Part shown: positions 40,742-49,547 of the stretch, piece by piece
Layout: each line of letters opens with the position of its first letter
Position numbering within the stretch: the first letter of the stretch is position 1
Source: CAMDPA01 sp965223035
GTDB taxonomy: Bacteria > Pseudomonadota > Alphaproteobacteria > Rhizobiales > Hyphomicrobiaceae
NCBI GenBank assembly: GCA_965223035.1
Contig: OZ244980.1
Location: forward strand, 4,650,001-4,714,000
Length of the DNA: 64,000 bases
Direction of reading: 5' to 3'
Notes under the pieces: generated by a model
Told to the model about the DNA's origin: nothing
Database searches by the model: none
The model's input: the letters and a program-made list of their open reading frames with translations, nothing else
Translations under genes and position numbers: made by a program

Positions 40742-42007
40742 GTGCCCGTCGTCGTCATGAAATTTGGTGGCACCTCGGTGGCGGACATCGACCGGATCCG
40801 CAATGTCGCCCATCACATCAAGCGCGAACGCGATGCTGGCAACAAAGTTGCCGTCGTGGTGTCGGCGATGGCTGGTGTCACCAATCAGTTGGTCGATTGG
40901 GTGCGGCAGGCAGCCGGGCTGCACGATGCCCGAGAGTACGACGCGGTGGTCGCCTCGGGCGAACAAGTGACCGCGGGACTGACCGCCATCGTCCTGCAGT
41001 CGATGGGTTTACAGGCCCGATCCTGGCAGGGATGGCAAATTCCGATTCTGACTAGCGCCGCCCACGGCGCGGCGCGGATCATCGGCATCGAGGCCGACAT
41101 CGTGCGGCGACGGATTGAGTCCGGTGAGGTTGCTGTGGTTACTGGCTTTCAGGGACTGGAGCGGGACCACAACCGGATAGCGACGCTCGGCCGGGGCGGC
41201 TCGGATACCAGCGCGGTGGCGCTCGCGATCGCGCTGAAGGCCGACGTCTGCGATATCTATACCGACGTTGACGGCGTTTATACGACCGATCCTCGGATCA
41301 CGTCGAAGGCGCGCCGGCTGCCGCGCATCTCCTATGAGGAGATGCTGGAGATGGCCTCGCTGGGGTCGAAGGTGCTGCAGACCCGGTCGGTTGAACTGGC
41401 CATGGTGCACCGCATGCGCACCCGGGTGCTGTCGAGTTTCACCCCACCCGACGCGATCGAGCCGGTACGCTCCGAGGGGACCTGGCAAGATATTGGAACC
41501 ATCGTTTGCGATGAGGATGAGATGTTGGAGAGCCAGGTCGTCAGCGGCATCGCTTACGCCAAGGACGAGGCGAAAGTCACCGTACTGAAGGTGCCTGACA
41601 AGCCCGGTATCGCCGCCAGCATTTTTGGGCCGCTGGCCGATACCAACATCAATGTCGACATGATCGTGCAGAGTGTGACTCCGGACGGCGCCTTCACCGA
41701 CATGACATTCAGCGTGGCGGCGATCGATTTACCGAAGGCGTTGGAGGTGCTGGAAGCGGCCCGATCCGACATCGGCTTTGCCGACATCAAGTCATCGGCG
41801 GACGTGGTCAAGGTGTCGGTCATCGGCATCGGCATGCGCAGCCATGCGGGAGCCGCCGCCCGCATGTTCGCGGCGCTGGCGGAAAAAGGCATCAACATTC
41901 ACGCCATCAGCACCTCGGAAATCAAGATCAGCGTTTTGATTGACGCGGATTATACCGAACTGGCCGTACGCCTGTTGCACACGGCCTATGGTCTCGACCA
42001 AGACTGA
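40742..42007 (+). CDS. lysC: Aspartate kinase
   Basis: The 421-residue enzyme phosphorylates aspartate as the first step towards lysine, threonine and methionine. The kinase part begins VVVMKFGGTSVADIDRIRN and has VVTGFQGLERDHNRIATLGR, GGSDTSAVALAIALKADVCD and YTDVDGVYTTDPRI. Two C-terminal ACT regulatory domains are visible (KVTVLKVPDKPGIAASIFGP and VKVSVIGIGMRSHAGAAARM), the usual site of feedback control by amino acids. A GTG start at 40742 fits the family N-terminus better than the ATG at 40757. Followed by ptsP, an order common in alphaproteobacteria. Confidence 0.97.
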   Translation: MPVVVMKFGGTSVADIDRIRNVAHHIKRERDAGNKVAVVVSAMAGVTNQLVDWVRQAAGLHDAREYDAVVASGEQVTAGLTAIVLQSMGLQARSWQGWQIPILTSAAHGAARIIGIEADIVRRRIESGEVAVVTGFQGLERDHNRIATLGRGGSDTSAVALAIALKADVCDIYTDVDGVYTTDPRITSKARRLPRISYEEMLEMASLGSKVLQTRSVELAMVHRMRTRVLSSFTPPDAIEPVRSEGTWQDIGTIVCDEDEMLESQVVSGIAYAKDEAKVTVLKVPDKPGIAASIFGPLADTNINVDMIVQSVTPDGAFTDMTFSVAAIDLPKALEVLEAARSDIGFADIKSSADVVKVSVIGIGMRSHAGAAARMFAALAEKGINIHAISTSEIKISVLIDADYTELAVRLLHTAYGLDQD

Positions 42008-42326
42008 TCCGCCGCTGGCCGAACGCTGCTCGCCGTGGGCGATGTGGCCGGCGGTGTCACTTTTCGCCCCTGGGGCGCAAGCGCTATCCCGGCAGCCGGA
42101 CAATCTGGCCTCAGGACCGCCCGGGTTTCAACCTCGCGCCATCGACGTCAAGGCTCGGCCGTGTCGCTGAACGCATCGCAACGGCGGAACCGCGACGATT
42201 GCGGGCAAGCCCGGGATGTGGCATTGGCCAGGGAACCGCTTAGCTCTTGAGCGAGGTGGCGCGAACCTGAAGATCAGTGGAACGGCGGTCGTAATGAAGA
42301 CCGGACGCGGGGAGGATCCTCGCTCG
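42008..42326. other. lysC-ptsP intergenic region
   Basis: This 319-bp stretch holds no recognisable gene. A GC-rich part at about 42050-42100 has weak inverted symmetry. The ptsP ribosome-binding site GGGGAGG lies at its end. Confidence 0.5.
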
Positions 42327-44585
42327 ATGCCGAAGGAGCCGGCGCTGCGCGTGATCATGCGGCGCCTGGGTGAAATCATGGCCGAACCGGGGGATGGACA
42401 ATCCCGGCTCGACAAGATCGTGCGCCAAATCGCCAGCCTGATGGTCGCGGAAGTCTGCTCGATCTATTTCAAGCGTCAAGACGGTTCGCTGGAGCTGTTT
42501 GCCACGGAAGGCCTGAATCCGAAGGCGGTGCACGATACCTTGCTGAAGCGCGGCGAAGGGTTGGTCGGGCATTGCGTGGAGCTGGCGGTGCCGGTCAATG
42601 AGCCGGATGCCCAACAACATCCCGCGTTTGCCTTTCGACCGGAGACTGGTGAAGAGATCTATCACTCGTTCCTTGCCGTGCCGATCGTCCGCAGCGGCGT
42701 CGTGCATGGTGCGCTGGTCGTGCAAAATCAGACACGCCGGGTCTATTCGGAAGAAGACGTGGAGGTCCTGCAAGCGACCACCATGGTCATCGCCGAGCAA
42801 ATCGCCGCCGGCGCGGTTGTCAGTGTTGGAGCGGCGATCGAGGCGGATCGGGGGCTGGCAAGCCACATCAAGGGCGAGCCGATCAGCGAGGGCATTGCCC
42901 TAGGCCACATCGTGTTGCATGAGCCTCGGGTGGTCGTGACCAACCTGGTGAGCGATGATCCGACCGCGGAGCTGGTGCGGCTGGACCATGCCCACAGGCA
43001 GTTGCGCGAGATGCTCGACGAAATGTTGCGCCACGAGATCCTGGCCAAAGCCGGCGCCCACCGCGAGGTGCTCGAGACCTATCGCATGTTCGCCCACGAC
43101 GCCGGCTGGGTCAGGCGCATGCGCGACGCCGTCGCCGAGGGCCTGACGGCAGAGGCCGCTGTCGAGCGCGTACATAATGCAACGCGCACGCGGATGTTGC
43201 GGCAAAGCGATCCGTTCTGGCACGAGCGCCTGCGCGACCTGGATGACCTGTCGGATCGGTTGCTGCGGATCCTCGCCGGACGCACTTCGGCGGCCAAGGA
43301 GATCGGCGATCTCCCCGACGACGTGATCCTTGTCGCGCGCACGATGGGACCGGCGGAGCTGCTCGATTACGATCGGACCAAGCTGCGTGGCCTGATCATC
43401 GAAGAGGGCAGCGGACAAAGCCACGTCGGGATCGTCGCTCGCGCCTTGGATCTGGCCACGGTCGGTCAGGCGCGCCGCATCATCGAGCGCGTATCGACCG
43501 GTGATCAGGCGATCATCGACGGTGAGACCGGTGACATCCATCTGCGGCCCTCGCCGGATATCGTGCACGCCTATTCCGACAAACTGCGGTTTCGCGCTAG
43601 CAGGCAGCGGCGCTACGAAAGCCTGCGCGACAAGCCGGCGCAAACCACCGATGGCGCCCGCATCGAACTCAATATCAATGCCGGACTGCTCGTTGACTTG
43701 CCGCATCTCACTGAATCGGGCGCGGACGGCATCGGCTTGTTTCGAACCGAGCTGCAGTTCATGGTCTCGCACACGCTGCCCGGGGTTGAAACCCAGCTTG
43801 ACATGTACCGCCAGATCTTCAAGGCGGCCGGCCCAAAACGCGTTGTGTTCCGCGCATTGGACATCGGTGGTGACAAAGCCCTGCCCTACATACGCCATCC
43901 GGCAGAGGAGAACCCGGCGCTGGGATGGCGCGCCTCTCGCCTGCTGCTGGACAGGTCGGCGCTACTGCGGCTGCAAATGCGCGCCCTGATCGGTGGCGCC
44001 GACGGCCGTGAGCTGTCGTTGATGATGCCGATGATCACCGCACCTGAAGAGATCGATCGGGTGCATACGCTGCTGCACTTGGAGCTCCATCGCGTCGAGC
44101 GCCACGGCGGCCGATTGCCCGAGGCGGTCCGCTTGGGAGCCATGATCGAAGTACCGGCGGTGTTGTTTCAACTCGATGCGCTGTTGGCGAAGGTCGACTT
44201 CGTGTCCGTCGGCAGCAACGATCTGACGCAGTTCCTGTTCGCCGCCGATCGGGGCAACCCGAAGGTGGCCGGGCGCTACGATAATCTGTCGGTCGCCAAC
44301 CTGCGTGCCCTCAAGGCGGTGGTCGACGCCGGGCAGCGGATGGGTGTTCCAGTCACGCTGTGTGGCGAGATGGCGGGCCGGCCGATCGAAGGCATGGCGC
44401 TGATCGGGCTGGGCTATCGGTCGCTGTCGTTGGCGCCGGCCGCGATCGGCCCGATCAAGCAGATGATCCGCTCGCTCGATGCCGGGCGCCTGAGCGCGCG
44501 CATCAACCAATTGATGACGGAGAACCATCCCGACGTTCGCGCCGAGCTGCACCGGTTCGCCGAAGCCGACAGCATCGAGCTGTGA
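42327..44585 (+). CDS. ptsP: Nitrogen-PTS enzyme I (EI-Ntr), GAF-domain phosphotransferase
   Basis: The 752-residue protein is the phosphoenolpyruvate-dependent first enzyme of the nitrogen PTS. An N-terminal GAF domain (about 15-165, ASLMVAEVCSIYFKRQDGSL) senses a ligand, in enteric bacteria glutamine. The phosphorylatable His is His366 in GSGQSHVGIVARAL; the PEP-binding barrel has GADGIGLFRTELQFMV, SLMMPMITAPEEIDRVH, VGSNDLTQFLFAADRGNPKV and VTLCGEMAGRPIEGMAL. The ATG at 42327 follows GGGGAGG. NPr and EIIA-Ntr are not in this window. In many relatives prfA follows ptsP; here a thiolase gene follows on the opposite strand. Confidence 0.96.
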   Translation: MPKEPALRVIMRRLGEIMAEPGDGQSRLDKIVRQIASLMVAEVCSIYFKRQDGSLELFATEGLNPKAVHDTLLKRGEGLVGHCVELAVPVNEPDAQQHPAFAFRPETGEEIYHSFLAVPIVRSGVVHGALVVQNQTRRVYSEEDVEVLQATTMVIAEQIAAGAVVSVGAAIEADRGLASHIKGEPISEGIALGHIVLHEPRVVVTNLVSDDPTAELVRLDHAHRQLREMLDEMLRHEILAKAGAHREVLETYRMFAHDAGWVRRMRDAVAEGLTAEAAVERVHNATRTRMLRQSDPFWHERLRDLDDLSDRLLRILAGRTSAAKEIGDLPDDVILVARTMGPAELLDYDRTKLRGLIIEEGSGQSHVGIVARALDLATVGQARRIIERVSTGDQAIIDGETGDIHLRPSPDIVHAYSDKLRFRASRQRRYESLRDKPAQTTDGARIELNINAGLLVDLPHLTESGADGIGLFRTELQFMVSHTLPGVETQLDMYRQIFKAAGPKRVVFRALDIGGDKALPYIRHPAEENPALGWRASRLLLDRSALLRLQMRALIGGADGRELSLMMPMITAPEEIDRVHTLLHLELHRVERHGGRLPEAVRLGAMIEVPAVLFQLDALLAKVDFVSVGSNDLTQFLFAADRGNPKVAGRYDNLSVANLRALKAVVDAGQRMGVPVTLCGEMAGRPIEGMALIGLGYRSLSLAPAAIGPIKQMIRSLDAGRLSARINQLMTENHPDVRAELHRFAEADSIEL

Positions 44586-44635
44586 TGAGGACGTCCGTTG
44601 CGGCTTGAAAAGGTGCGGATCTGCCGCCGGCGCCG

Positions 44636-45844
44636 TCAGACGGCCTCCATGGCCAGGGCGATCCCCTGCCCGACGCCGATGCACATCGTGCACAGTCCCA
44701 GCTTCGCATCGCGCTCCCGCAGTTCCAGCGCCGCCGTCAACGCCAGCCGCGCGCCGGACATGCCGAGCGGGTGACCCAGCGCGATCGCACCGCCATTCGG
44801 GTTGACGTGCTCAGCGTCGTCCGGCAGGCCCAATTGCCGCAAAACCGCCAATCCCTGTGAGGCGAACGCCTCGTTCAACTCGATGACGTCGAACGCCTTG
44901 ACCGTCAGCCCCAGCCTTTCAGCCAGCTTGCGCGACGCCGGCGCCGGACCGATGCCCATGATCCGCGGCGGCACGCCGGCACAGGTGCTTGCCAACACCC
45001 GGGCGAGCGGCTCCAATCCGTAGCGCTCAACGGCGTCCTCCGATGCGATCAACAAGGCCGCTGCGCCGTCATTGACGCCCGAGGCGTTGCCGGCGGTCAC
45101 GCTGGCGCGCTCCGATTTGAACAGGGTCGGTAGAGCGGCGAGCTTGTCCAACGTCGTCTGACGCGGGTGCTCATCATGATCGACGACGTTGGGGTCACCC
45201 TTGCGCTGGGGAACAGGCACCGGCGTGATCTCCTTGGCCAGGCGCCCGTTGCCTTGCGCACGGGCGGCGCGCTGCTGCGAGGCGAGGGCGAACTTGTCCT
45301 GGTCGGCGCGCGAGACCTGAAATTCCTGCGCCACGTTCTCGGCCGTCTCCGGCATGGAATCGATGCCATATTGGGCCTTCATCTTGGGATTGACGAAGCG
45401 CCAGCCGATGGTGGTGTCGAACATCTCCGCCTGCGTACGCGAAAACGCCGAAGTCGCCTTGGCCATCACAAACGGTGCCCGGGACATGCTTTCTACGCCG
45501 CCCGCGATCATCAGCTCGGCGTCACCAACCTTGATTGCCCGCGCAGCTTGCCCCACCGCGTCGAGCCCCGAGCCGCACAGTCGATTGACCGTGACGCCAG
45601 GGACCTCGGTCGACAGCCCGGCCAGCAGCGCCGACATGCGCGCCACGTTGCGGTTATCGTCGCCGGCCTGATTGGCGCAACCGAACATCACGTCATCGAT
45701 GGCCTCGGCCGGCACGCTCGGGTTCATCGCCATCAGCTGGCCAATAACATGTGCCCCCAGATCGTCGGCACGCACCTGGGACAGGCTACCGCCATAGCGG
45801 CCGATCGGCGTTCTGATACCATTGACGATATAGGCCTGGCGCAT
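44636..45844 (-). CDS. pcaF: 3-oxoadipyl-CoA thiolase (beta-ketoadipyl-CoA)
   Basis: The 402-residue thiolase matches PcaF/PaaJ-like enzymes that cleave 3-oxoadipyl-CoA to succinyl-CoA and acetyl-CoA. Seen are FGCANQAGDDNRNVARMSAL, VNRLCGSGLDAVGQAARAI (catalytic Cys), GGVESMSRAPFVM, NEAFASQGLAVLRQ, NPNGGAIALGHPLGMSGARL (His) and GLCTMCIGVGQGIAL (second Cys). The 3-oxoadipate it would handle is the product of maleylacetate reductase encoded at 2.7-3.8 kb. CoA-transferase genes are not in the window. A broader-range acetyl-CoA C-acyltransferase is the alternative reading. Confidence 0.9.
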   Translation of the reverse strand: MRQAYIVNGIRTPIGRYGGSLSQVRADDLGAHVIGQLMAMNPSVPAEAIDDVMFGCANQAGDDNRNVARMSALLAGLSTEVPGVTVNRLCGSGLDAVGQAARAIKVGDAELMIAGGVESMSRAPFVMAKATSAFSRTQAEMFDTTIGWRFVNPKMKAQYGIDSMPETAENVAQEFQVSRADQDKFALASQQRAARAQGNGRLAKEITPVPVPQRKGDPNVVDHDEHPRQTTLDKLAALPTLFKSERASVTAGNASGVNDGAAALLIASEDAVERYGLEPLARVLASTCAGVPPRIMGIGPAPASRKLAERLGLTVKAFDVIELNEAFASQGLAVLRQLGLPDDAEHVNPNGGAIALGHPLGMSGARLALTAALELRERDAKLGLCTMCIGVGQGIALAMEAV

Positions 45845-45995
45845 CGTTGATCACTCCGTTTGAGCCACGCTGAGCGGGTGCGTAGCAAATGTGATAGACA
45901 TTTGCTCGCATCGGGTCCAGATCGGCCACCGAGCGACTGGCGGATCGTTGCGGCCGCCGATGTGCGAGCCATGACAACACACATGATGAACTCTA

Positions 45996-47000
45996 ATGAA
46001 TCCTGTTTTGATCGAGGTAACGCGCGGTGGCCTGATCGAAAGCCGGCACCGCGGCGCCCTGGCCGTGGCCGATCACGCCGGTCGGACGCTGCTGACGATC
46101 GGCGACGTTGACACGCCGGTGTTCCCGCGATCGGCGATCAAAGCACTCCAGGCCGTGCCATTGATCGAGTCCGGCGCGTCGGACCGCTTTGGCTTCGACG
46201 ACGCGGCGATCGCCCTGGCCGCCGCCTCCCATGCCGGAACCAAGCGCCACGTCGATGTCGCTCAGGCCATGTTGGATCGGATCGGGCTGTCGGCTCGACA
46301 TCTGGCCTGTGGGGCCCACCGCCCATTGTCTGCGGCGGCCGCACGTGACTTGGATCGACGCGATCAGGAGCCGACGCCGCTGCACAACAACTGCTCCGGG
46401 AAGCATGCGGGCATGCTGGCGACGGCGGTGCATGCAAACGAGCCGCTCACTGATTATTGGCACCCACAGCACCCGGTGCAGGTACGGGTTCGCGATGTCC
46501 TTGAACGTCTTTCCGGTATCAGCCTCAGCGGTGTAGCGTGTGGGATCGATGGCTGCTCGATCCCCAATTGGCCGATGCCGATCGCCTGCTTGGCGCGAGC
46601 ATTCGCCGCATTCGTCGCCCCGGGGGATGCCGCTCCATGTCGTGCGGCCGCCGAGCGGATCATGCGCGCTTGCTGGTCGCAACCCGAATTGGTGGCGGGC
46701 GAGGGCCGGCTCGACACCACCGTGATGCGCTGCTTGCCCGGCGACGTGTTCCTCAAAGGCGGCGCCGAAGGCGTTTATTGCGCCGGTCTGCCGCAGCGTG
46801 GCTTGGGCATCGCGCTCAAGATTGACGACGGCGCCAAGCGCGCGGTCGAACCGATGGTGATGCAGGTGTTGGCGCGGCTCGAGCCGGCGGCGGCCGATCT
46901 AATCCCGAACACGGAGCAACGCAATTGGAACGGCCTGGTCACCGGGCAGATCGCGCTGGCGCCAGAGATCGCGGCGACGCTGGACCAACTGAAAGCGTGA
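45996..47000 (+). CDS. Class 3 L-asparaginase (Rhizobium etli ReAV type)
   Basis: The 334-residue protein belongs to the third, beta-lactamase-like class of asparaginases. Its residues line up with the ReAV active site at a constant shift of two: Ser46 and Lys49 in FPRSAIKALQ, Ser78 in AAASHAGTK, Cys133 and Lys136 in NNCSGKHAGM, and Cys187 in GIDGCSIPNW correspond to Ser48, Lys51, Ser80, Cys135, Lys138 and Cys189, the last residues forming the zinc site and Ser-Lys tandems. It converts asparagine to aspartate and ammonia in the cytoplasm. Neighbours (thiolase, EamA transporter) give no further clue. Confidence 0.93.
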   Translation: MNPVLIEVTRGGLIESRHRGALAVADHAGRTLLTIGDVDTPVFPRSAIKALQAVPLIESGASDRFGFDDAAIALAAASHAGTKRHVDVAQAMLDRIGLSARHLACGAHRPLSAAAARDLDRRDQEPTPLHNNCSGKHAGMLATAVHANEPLTDYWHPQHPVQVRVRDVLERLSGISLSGVACGIDGCSIPNWPMPIACLARAFAAFVAPGDAAPCRAAAERIMRACWSQPELVAGEGRLDTTVMRCLPGDVFLKGGAEGVYCAGLPQRGLGIALKIDDGAKRAVEPMVMQVLARLEPAAADLIPNTEQRNWNGLVTGQIALAPEIAATLDQLKA

Positions 47001-47027
47001 CGTGCGGCTACCGACATCATCGTGGCA

Positions 47028-47070
47028 TCGGGTGGTCAGGCGAGGAGCGGGATGGTTCCAGCCAGGACAG
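47028..47070. repeat. Half copy of the GC-rich CTGGAACC element
   Basis: The sequence GGTCAGGCGAGGAGCGGGAT followed by GGTTCCAGCCAGGAC is the right half of the family. It lies between the convergent asparaginase and EamA genes. Confidence 0.65.
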
Positions 47071-47090
47071 AAGAGGATTAGACGAGAGGA

Positions 47091-48047
47091 TTAAACGACG
47101 AGGCGGAACATCAACACGCCCACCACCGTCAGTATGATCCCGGCAAACTCCAATCCCGTGATGCGCTCCCGATAGTAGAGCCATGACACCAACAGCGTGA
47201 ACACCACCTCGATCTGACCGACGGCGCGAACATACGAGGCATTTTGCAGCGCAAATGCGGTCAACCAGCAGATCGATCCGACCGCGCTCATGGCGCCAAT
47301 CCAGCCCGATAGGCGCCAATGCGGCCGGATCTGGCCCACCACGCCCGGCTGATGCCACACCAGCCAGCCGCCAACGATGACGGTCTGCATGAGGATGGCC
47401 AGCAACACCGTCCAGGCACCGCGCCAAACGAAGCTGCCGTCGCCGATGACCTGCGTCGCCTCGCGGTAGGTCAAGTACGACAACGAAAAGAAGAAGGCGC
47501 ATGCAAAGGCCACGCGAATGGCTGGATCCCAGACCAGCTGGGCCACGGCGCTGAGCGGAGCTACCGCGGGTTGGCGAACACGGGCATCGAACGCATCGGC
47601 CCGGAGCACGCCGGTCCGCTCCAGCGACATCAAAATCACGCCGATCACCACGATGCTGAGTGCCGCCAGGCCGCCGCCCGAGGGCGCTTCCGCGAACAGC
47701 ACGGCACCGAGGATGGCGGTGATCACGATGTCGAACTTGGTCAGCATGGTGCCGACTCCGAAGCTCTTCAGCCGAAACATCATGATCAGGAATACCGTGG
47801 CGACGACTTGTGTCATGGCGCCCGCCAACGTGTGAAACAGCCATGAACCGTTGAAGTCGGGCATGCCCTCGCCGGTCAACATCAGCACGATCAGCAGATA
47901 CGCCGCCAGCACCGGAAGCCCGAACACGGAGCGCACGTAGGTCGTCACCAATGCCGAGAGATGCCGGTTGAGATCGCGCTGTGCCGCCGTCCTCACCGCC
48001 TGCAAAAAGGCGGCAAAGATGGTCAGCAGGATCCAGACATGCTCCAT
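47091..48047 (-). CDS. EamA/DMT-family transporter
   Basis: The 318-residue inner-membrane protein shows about ten hydrophobic helices and two EamA repeats. The first repeat ends near FDIVITAILGAVLFAEAPSG, and the second near VRAVGQIEVVFTLLVSWLYY followed by RERITGLEFAGIILTVVGVL. These are typical ends of EamA halves, where a charged ERxT/S-like turn precedes the last helix. DMT proteins export or import metabolites such as amino acids; the substrate cannot be predicted here. Start at 48047 (MEHVWILLTIF). Confidence 0.9.
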   Translation of the reverse strand: MEHVWILLTIFAAFLQAVRTAAQRDLNRHLSALVTTYVRSVFGLPVLAAYLLIVLMLTGEGMPDFNGSWLFHTLAGAMTQVVATVFLIMMFRLKSFGVGTMLTKFDIVITAILGAVLFAEAPSGGGLAALSIVVIGVILMSLERTGVLRADAFDARVRQPAVAPLSAVAQLVWDPAIRVAFACAFFFSLSYLTYREATQVIGDGSFVWRGAWTVLLAILMQTVIVGGWLVWHQPGVVGQIRPHWRLSGWIGAMSAVGSICWLTAFALQNASYVRAVGQIEVVFTLLVSWLYYRERITGLEFAGIILTVVGVLMFRLVV

Positions 48048-48477
48048 CGTTGGTGTTCGATCCTGTTACTGGCCTGGCGGTGGCTGTGCGGCCCAAGTTC
48101 ATTTCGGCCTCAGACGGATGTGCCTTGCCGGCCCGCCGGCTCAGCCGCCCATCCAATGGCATGATGTTGCGGATGGAAGAACTGGGCGAGCGGGGTCGTT
48201 CCAGCCGACGCTGGAACGCTCTATGCCAACCGCTCGACTTGAGGCAAGCCCGCATCGGATTGTGGCGCAATGCTTGCCTGGGCTTGATCAAAGATCGCTT
48301 CCGCTGGGGCAGGCGCGGCCGGCAGCCTCGGCTTAGTCTTGACCCTCATGATCTGCGGCAGGATAGTGGATGAGCGAACAGGTCAAGTCGCGCCGACCGG
48401 CTCGGCCGAGCCTAGCTGGCCATGCTGCCGGACCGCAGCCCCGATCGCCCACACGTCGCTGATCTCGGAGACACGTC
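48048..48477. other. Divergent intergenic region with a GC-rich element
   Basis: Within these 430 bp an element of the CTGGAACC family lies at about 48125-48222 (GCCGGCCCGCCGGC, CATCCAATGGCATGATGTTG, GAGCGGGGTCGTTCCAGCC). The rest shows no gene and should hold the promoters of the two divergent genes. Confidence 0.6.
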
Positions 48478-49413
48478 ATGAACAAGCTGGTCCTTGAGTC
48501 AACTGCGCCATTCCAAGGCTTTCCAGAGCTGGTCGCCTACCAGGAGGGCCTATTTGCCAAGGAAGGGCTGACGATCGAGTGGGCCGATCGCGACGAAACG
48601 GCGCTTAAGTCGGTGGTGAAAGACGCCGGCAATCCGTTGGGCATCGATCCATTTGGCAGCCATGGCAAACTGTTGGAAGCAGGCCGGGCGGACATGTACA
48701 ACGCCTGCGAATGGGGCAACTACTGCCGCGTTGAAGATACCCAGGTGGGCAGCCGCCAGCTCGGCCGGCGTGCGATCGTCACCTATGCGGGCATCGCTGT
48801 GCGGTCTGATTCGCCGGTGTTCACGGCCCAGCAGCTGGCGAACCGCGCGGTCGGCGTGCCGTTTTATGCCGGCACCCACTACCTGGCACTGCACCTGTTG
48901 GAGGGGTTTTTGCCGCGCGACGCCATCAAGGTGGTGCCGGCGGCGTCGGGCTCCCGCAGCAGGCTCAACGCGATGCTCAACGGCGAGGTGGAGGCCGTCA
49001 CCCTGACCGAGCCCTATCTGACGCTGGCGGAAAAGAAGGGCTGCCGCATCATCTGCTCGGCCTTTTACCACGGCACGGAGGTGGCGTCCGATCGCGTCGA
49101 TGCCCAGACCTATGCCGCGTTCAACCGGGCGGTGCGAGCGGCTGTTCGCTTGATCAATCAAGACAAATCAAAATACCTGCAGATCTTCATCGACTACCAT
49201 GCCAAGAAGGACCCGGAAATCGCCGCGCTGAGCGCCGGCGACATCAATCCGGCCCACATCGTGGTCGTCGATCCGGCGCCAATCCCTGCCGATGAGCTGA
49301 AGCGCACTTACGACTGGATCAAGAGCTGGGGCATGTTGGCCCGAACGGAAAACGAGACCGACTTGATCAACGCTTTGGTGCAGGAGCAGGCGCATTCCGT
49401 CGCGGCCGAGTAG
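48478..49413 (+). CDS. Substrate-binding-fold protein (NMT1/SsuA-like) without signal peptide
   Basis: The 311-residue protein resembles ABC-type solute-binding proteins for nitrate, taurine or thiamine precursors: FPELVAYQEGLFAKEGLTIEW at the start, VGVPFYAGTHYLALHLLEGF in the middle and NGEVEAVTLTEPYLTLAEKK, a pattern of NMT1/THI5-like proteins. It starts within the first strand (MNKLVLESTAP), with GGAG upstream of the ATG, and has no signal peptide. No permease or ATPase gene is adjacent. It may be a cytoplasmic enzyme or sensor that kept the binding fold. Function unknown. Confidence 0.8.
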   Translation: MNKLVLESTAPFQGFPELVAYQEGLFAKEGLTIEWADRDETALKSVVKDAGNPLGIDPFGSHGKLLEAGRADMYNACEWGNYCRVEDTQVGSRQLGRRAIVTYAGIAVRSDSPVFTAQQLANRAVGVPFYAGTHYLALHLLEGFLPRDAIKVVPAASGSRSRLNAMLNGEVEAVTLTEPYLTLAEKKGCRIICSAFYHGTEVASDRVDAQTYAAFNRAVRAAVRLINQDKSKYLQIFIDYHAKKDPEIAALSAGDINPAHIVVVDPAPIPADELKRTYDWIKSWGMLARTENETDLINALVQEQAHSVAAE

Positions 49414-49547
49414 GCTGTGCTGCAGCGCATAACACCTAACCTTAACAATTGGCCCAGTGGCTTGTGACAGGTGCGTTCCCTGCGGGCGCCGACTCGGCTA
49501 TGGCGATGGCGTCGTGGTGCGCGCGTCCATCGTCGAGCCGGTCCGAA

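Noticed and set aside
42900..43898. Long minus-strand frame opposite ptsP
   Set aside because: It mirrors a conserved PTS enzyme and has no family features.
47017..48291. Long minus-strand reading frame overlapping the EamA gene
   Set aside because: It is a shadow frame, Arg- and Gly-rich without domain features, while the 47091-48047 frame shows clear EamA helices.
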